Under the pieces are notes generated by a model, which searched no databases, was not told the origin of the DNA, and was given only the letters and a program-made list of their open reading frames with translations. A stretch of DNA of 64,000 nucleotides from Rhodocyclaceae bacterium (GTDB lineage: Bacteria > Pseudomonadota > Gammaproteobacteria > Burkholderiales > Rhodocyclaceae), in the NCBI GenBank assembly GCA_016702335.1, contig JADJEF010000005.1, positions 1-64,000 of the forward strand. The letters run 5' to 3'. Shown here piece by piece: positions 63,301 to 64,000 of the stretch. The position numbers and the translations under genes are program-made. The first letter of the stretch is position 1. Every line of letters starts with the position of its first letter.

Positions 63301-64000
63301 ACGAGCGCCTGTACGATGGCACTCCATGCACCGATGCGCTTCGACATCTCGTCGGCATCGTCAACGTCCTTCGGCATGGAGTTGGTGGCGATTTCCTTGA
63401 ACATCCCCCAGAGCGCCGCCATAGACTCCTTCACGCCCATGAATTCCGTCTCCAGGGGCTTGACATAAGTCTGAAGCTGGATGCCCGCAACCGAACCCAC
63501 GGCCCCGGCAAGCGCCTGCACGGTCTCCTGCCACGCCTTGATGCGCGGCGCAACTTCCTCCTCCCAGTGGATCGGGTCGGCGATGGCGGTCTTCGCCAGC
63601 CCGGAGAACTGGTCCCAGACCGTCGTCATGGCGTCCTTGATATTCGCCCACTCGGTCGGCAGGGGCTTGACATAACCGATCAGAGATCGGGATAGGTCCG
63701 CGACCCTCGCCGCTGAGTCCACCATGGTCGAGAGCGACCCGGCGATGACGGCCATGACTGTCGGCCCGTTGGCGGGGTCCGGGTCGTCCTTGACCTTTCC
63801 GTAGAAGGAGTCCATCGTTGCCCACAGGCGGGCGAAGACGCCGTCGATTGTGACGAAGACCGTCTCGGGTACCTCGCGCACGCGCAGGAGGCTTCTGGAT
63901 AGATCGCCCATCTTGGACGCCAGGTCCACCCAGGCGCCCAGCGTTGCTGCCACGGCCTGGGAAACGGTCTGCATGTCAACGCCACCGGCCATGGCGCCGG
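60369..64000 (-). CDS. Tape measure protein, 5' part outside window
   Basis: At least 1207 aa; the frame is open at the window edge, so the start may lie outside (an ATG at 63992 is possible). Long Ala/Val-rich helices with regular spacing (MGDLSRSLLRVREVP, SLSTMVDSAARVADLSRSL) are typical of tape measures. Residues about 790-1080 are replaced by collagen-like Pro/Gly repeats (SLPGGEEGRVGPIP) alternating with INAFAGLLSIPGGDENG. It sets tail length. It ends with a basic C terminus. Confidence 0.85.
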   Translation of the reverse strand, partial: GAMAGGVDMQTVSQAVAATLGAWVDLASKMGDLSRSLLRVREVPETVFVTIDGVFARLWATMDSFYGKVKDDPDPANGPTVMAVIAGSLSTMVDSAARVADLSRSLIGYVKPLPTEWANIKDAMTTVWDQFSGLAKTAIADPIHWEEEVAPRIKAWQETVQALAGAVGSVAGIQLQTYVKPLETEFMGVKESMAALWGMFKEIATNSMPKDVDDADEMSKRIGAWSAIVQALVGAISATAGLNVIEHIGIAPSTMTKIKTTILSLFSTFEDIASFWAAGHRRPDLQSASIQQWSQTVSSILGAVSGTFALLKDTTGVMPSQMSSTMINRLRNTMVAFLVNFEELWTGEEWSRFAFQDGERGIADRDRHHGSIRTFADAVGGAMGAVKSTIDTLVAFTDNAGKLGQVSVTAQSAISGAITILFSMFEGMAHQWRAGTIVGDLNLAAVKTFADSVNSIFAPIKGVIDTLSSIDELMWETLDAGNDADTSARLGRRVAGGRGSVTASGKFRFPRVIQVTKDNISYLTGFVNVMFSELKGAMETLRAAFAKSNPGADWAVYLAELKAFLETVGSGMGVFKSINELITGLMDNPLSVMSFGGRAGNQRGVSKWWTQVRTNRAEHQADLLKEAIKRNIRVIVDAVKEAFSGENEMPDMEQINLMERLAAVLSGLITAVGSIALTPDLDKAKVDALVSVMRQLSEITMPAWLQAGGLSGESVAAFRALLDALASAESASIDAVVNAVSRLTREATAAALGGLFVTIDKGGTITIGGGGSRPIIEPPGIEPPGGTNPLSIPGGDENGIIDLINAFAGLLSIPGAGSNSLPGGEEGRVGPIPNSLPGGEEGRVGPIPNGLPDVINAFAGLLSIPGGDENGIIDLINAFAGLLSIPGAGSNSLPGGEEGRVGPIPNSLPGGEEGRVGPIPNSLPGGEEGRVGPIPNGLPDVINAFAGLLSIPGGDENGIIDLINAFAGLLSIPGAGSNSLPGGEEGRVGPIPNSLPGGEEGRVGPIPNSLPGGEEGRVGPIPNGLPDVISAFAGLLSIPGGDENGLPGVINAFAGLLSIPGGDENGIIDIINAFAGLLSIPGVGNNILPIGDSNGIGPIITDSMLSAFTSFNMPSLEGLADTLVPAIEGIRPNVTVDVQVDVQPPKVDLHADFVLPTGAVEMIAEMIGPKTPSPTAGSGGSVTQRSRVGYDAGPRGQRARRSRGWRSRP
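60760..61640 (-). repeat. Nested tandem repeats in the tape measure gene
   Basis: A 45-bp unit (15 residues, NSLPGGEEGRVGPIP) occurs in blocks of 3, 3 and 2 and is nearly identical at DNA level. The blocks alternate with a longer unit coding INAFAGLLSIPGGDENG, giving super-repeats of roughly 240-290 bp. All length steps keep the frame. Confidence 0.88.

Overview
The window is most of the genome of a tailed, siphovirus-like double-stranded DNA phage. Head, tail, lysis, replication and tRNA modules are present. Every confidently called gene lies on the minus strand, so transcription runs from high to low coordinates. A LamG-domain gene leaves the window at base 1 and the tape-measure gene enters at base 64000, in the same direction. 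The window is therefore probably a cut through a circular or circularly permuted genome a little larger than 64 kb. No integrase, recombinase or clear lysogeny repressor was seen.

Layout in transcription order. 64000-57822: tape measure, distal tail, tail hub, a metallophosphoesterase and a small membrane protein. 56920-54255: a LysM-tailed glycosidase, an amidase and a holin candidate, closed by a terminator. 54254-52506: a control region with five GAAC-N4-GTTC (LexA/Cheo-like) boxes and a five-copy array of a rigid promoter-like element. Each copy is followed by a different short cargo. 52505-44711: about twenty small accessory genes. 44706-33320: replication and recombination (RecA-like ATPase, nuclease-like proteins, DnaB-like helicase, TOPRIM primase), a transglycosylase-like protein and an HD hydrolase. 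33222-29752 and 27370-26241: two tRNA arrays with about 30 recognisable tRNAs, HNH endonuclease genes between some of them, and near-consensus sigma70-type promoters in front. 29608-17122: a terminase-small-like protein, then many small membrane or exported proteins. These include a minimal TatA next to a protein with a twin-arginine signal, a Thr/Pro-rich secreted protein and a subtilisin-like lipoprotein. 17115-1: large terminase, portal, five proteins sharing an N-terminal KHPRD..GRF motif, a MuF-like protein, a protease-scaffold-capsid fusion, connectors and tail-tip or fibre proteins.

Host: the DNA is GC-rich, ribosome binding sites are strong (GGAGG), promoters are TTGACA-N17-TACAAT, and the SOS-like boxes are of the Gram-positive type. 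Thr/Pro-rich exported proteins of this style are common in Chloroflexota and some Actinobacteria. The sequence does not decide between these.

The most unusual parts are the phage TatA with its likely substrate (24885-25365), the promoter-cargo array (52553-53222), the HNH genes set exactly between tRNAs, and the KHPRD protein family beside the portal. All calls come from reading the sequence; no database search was run.
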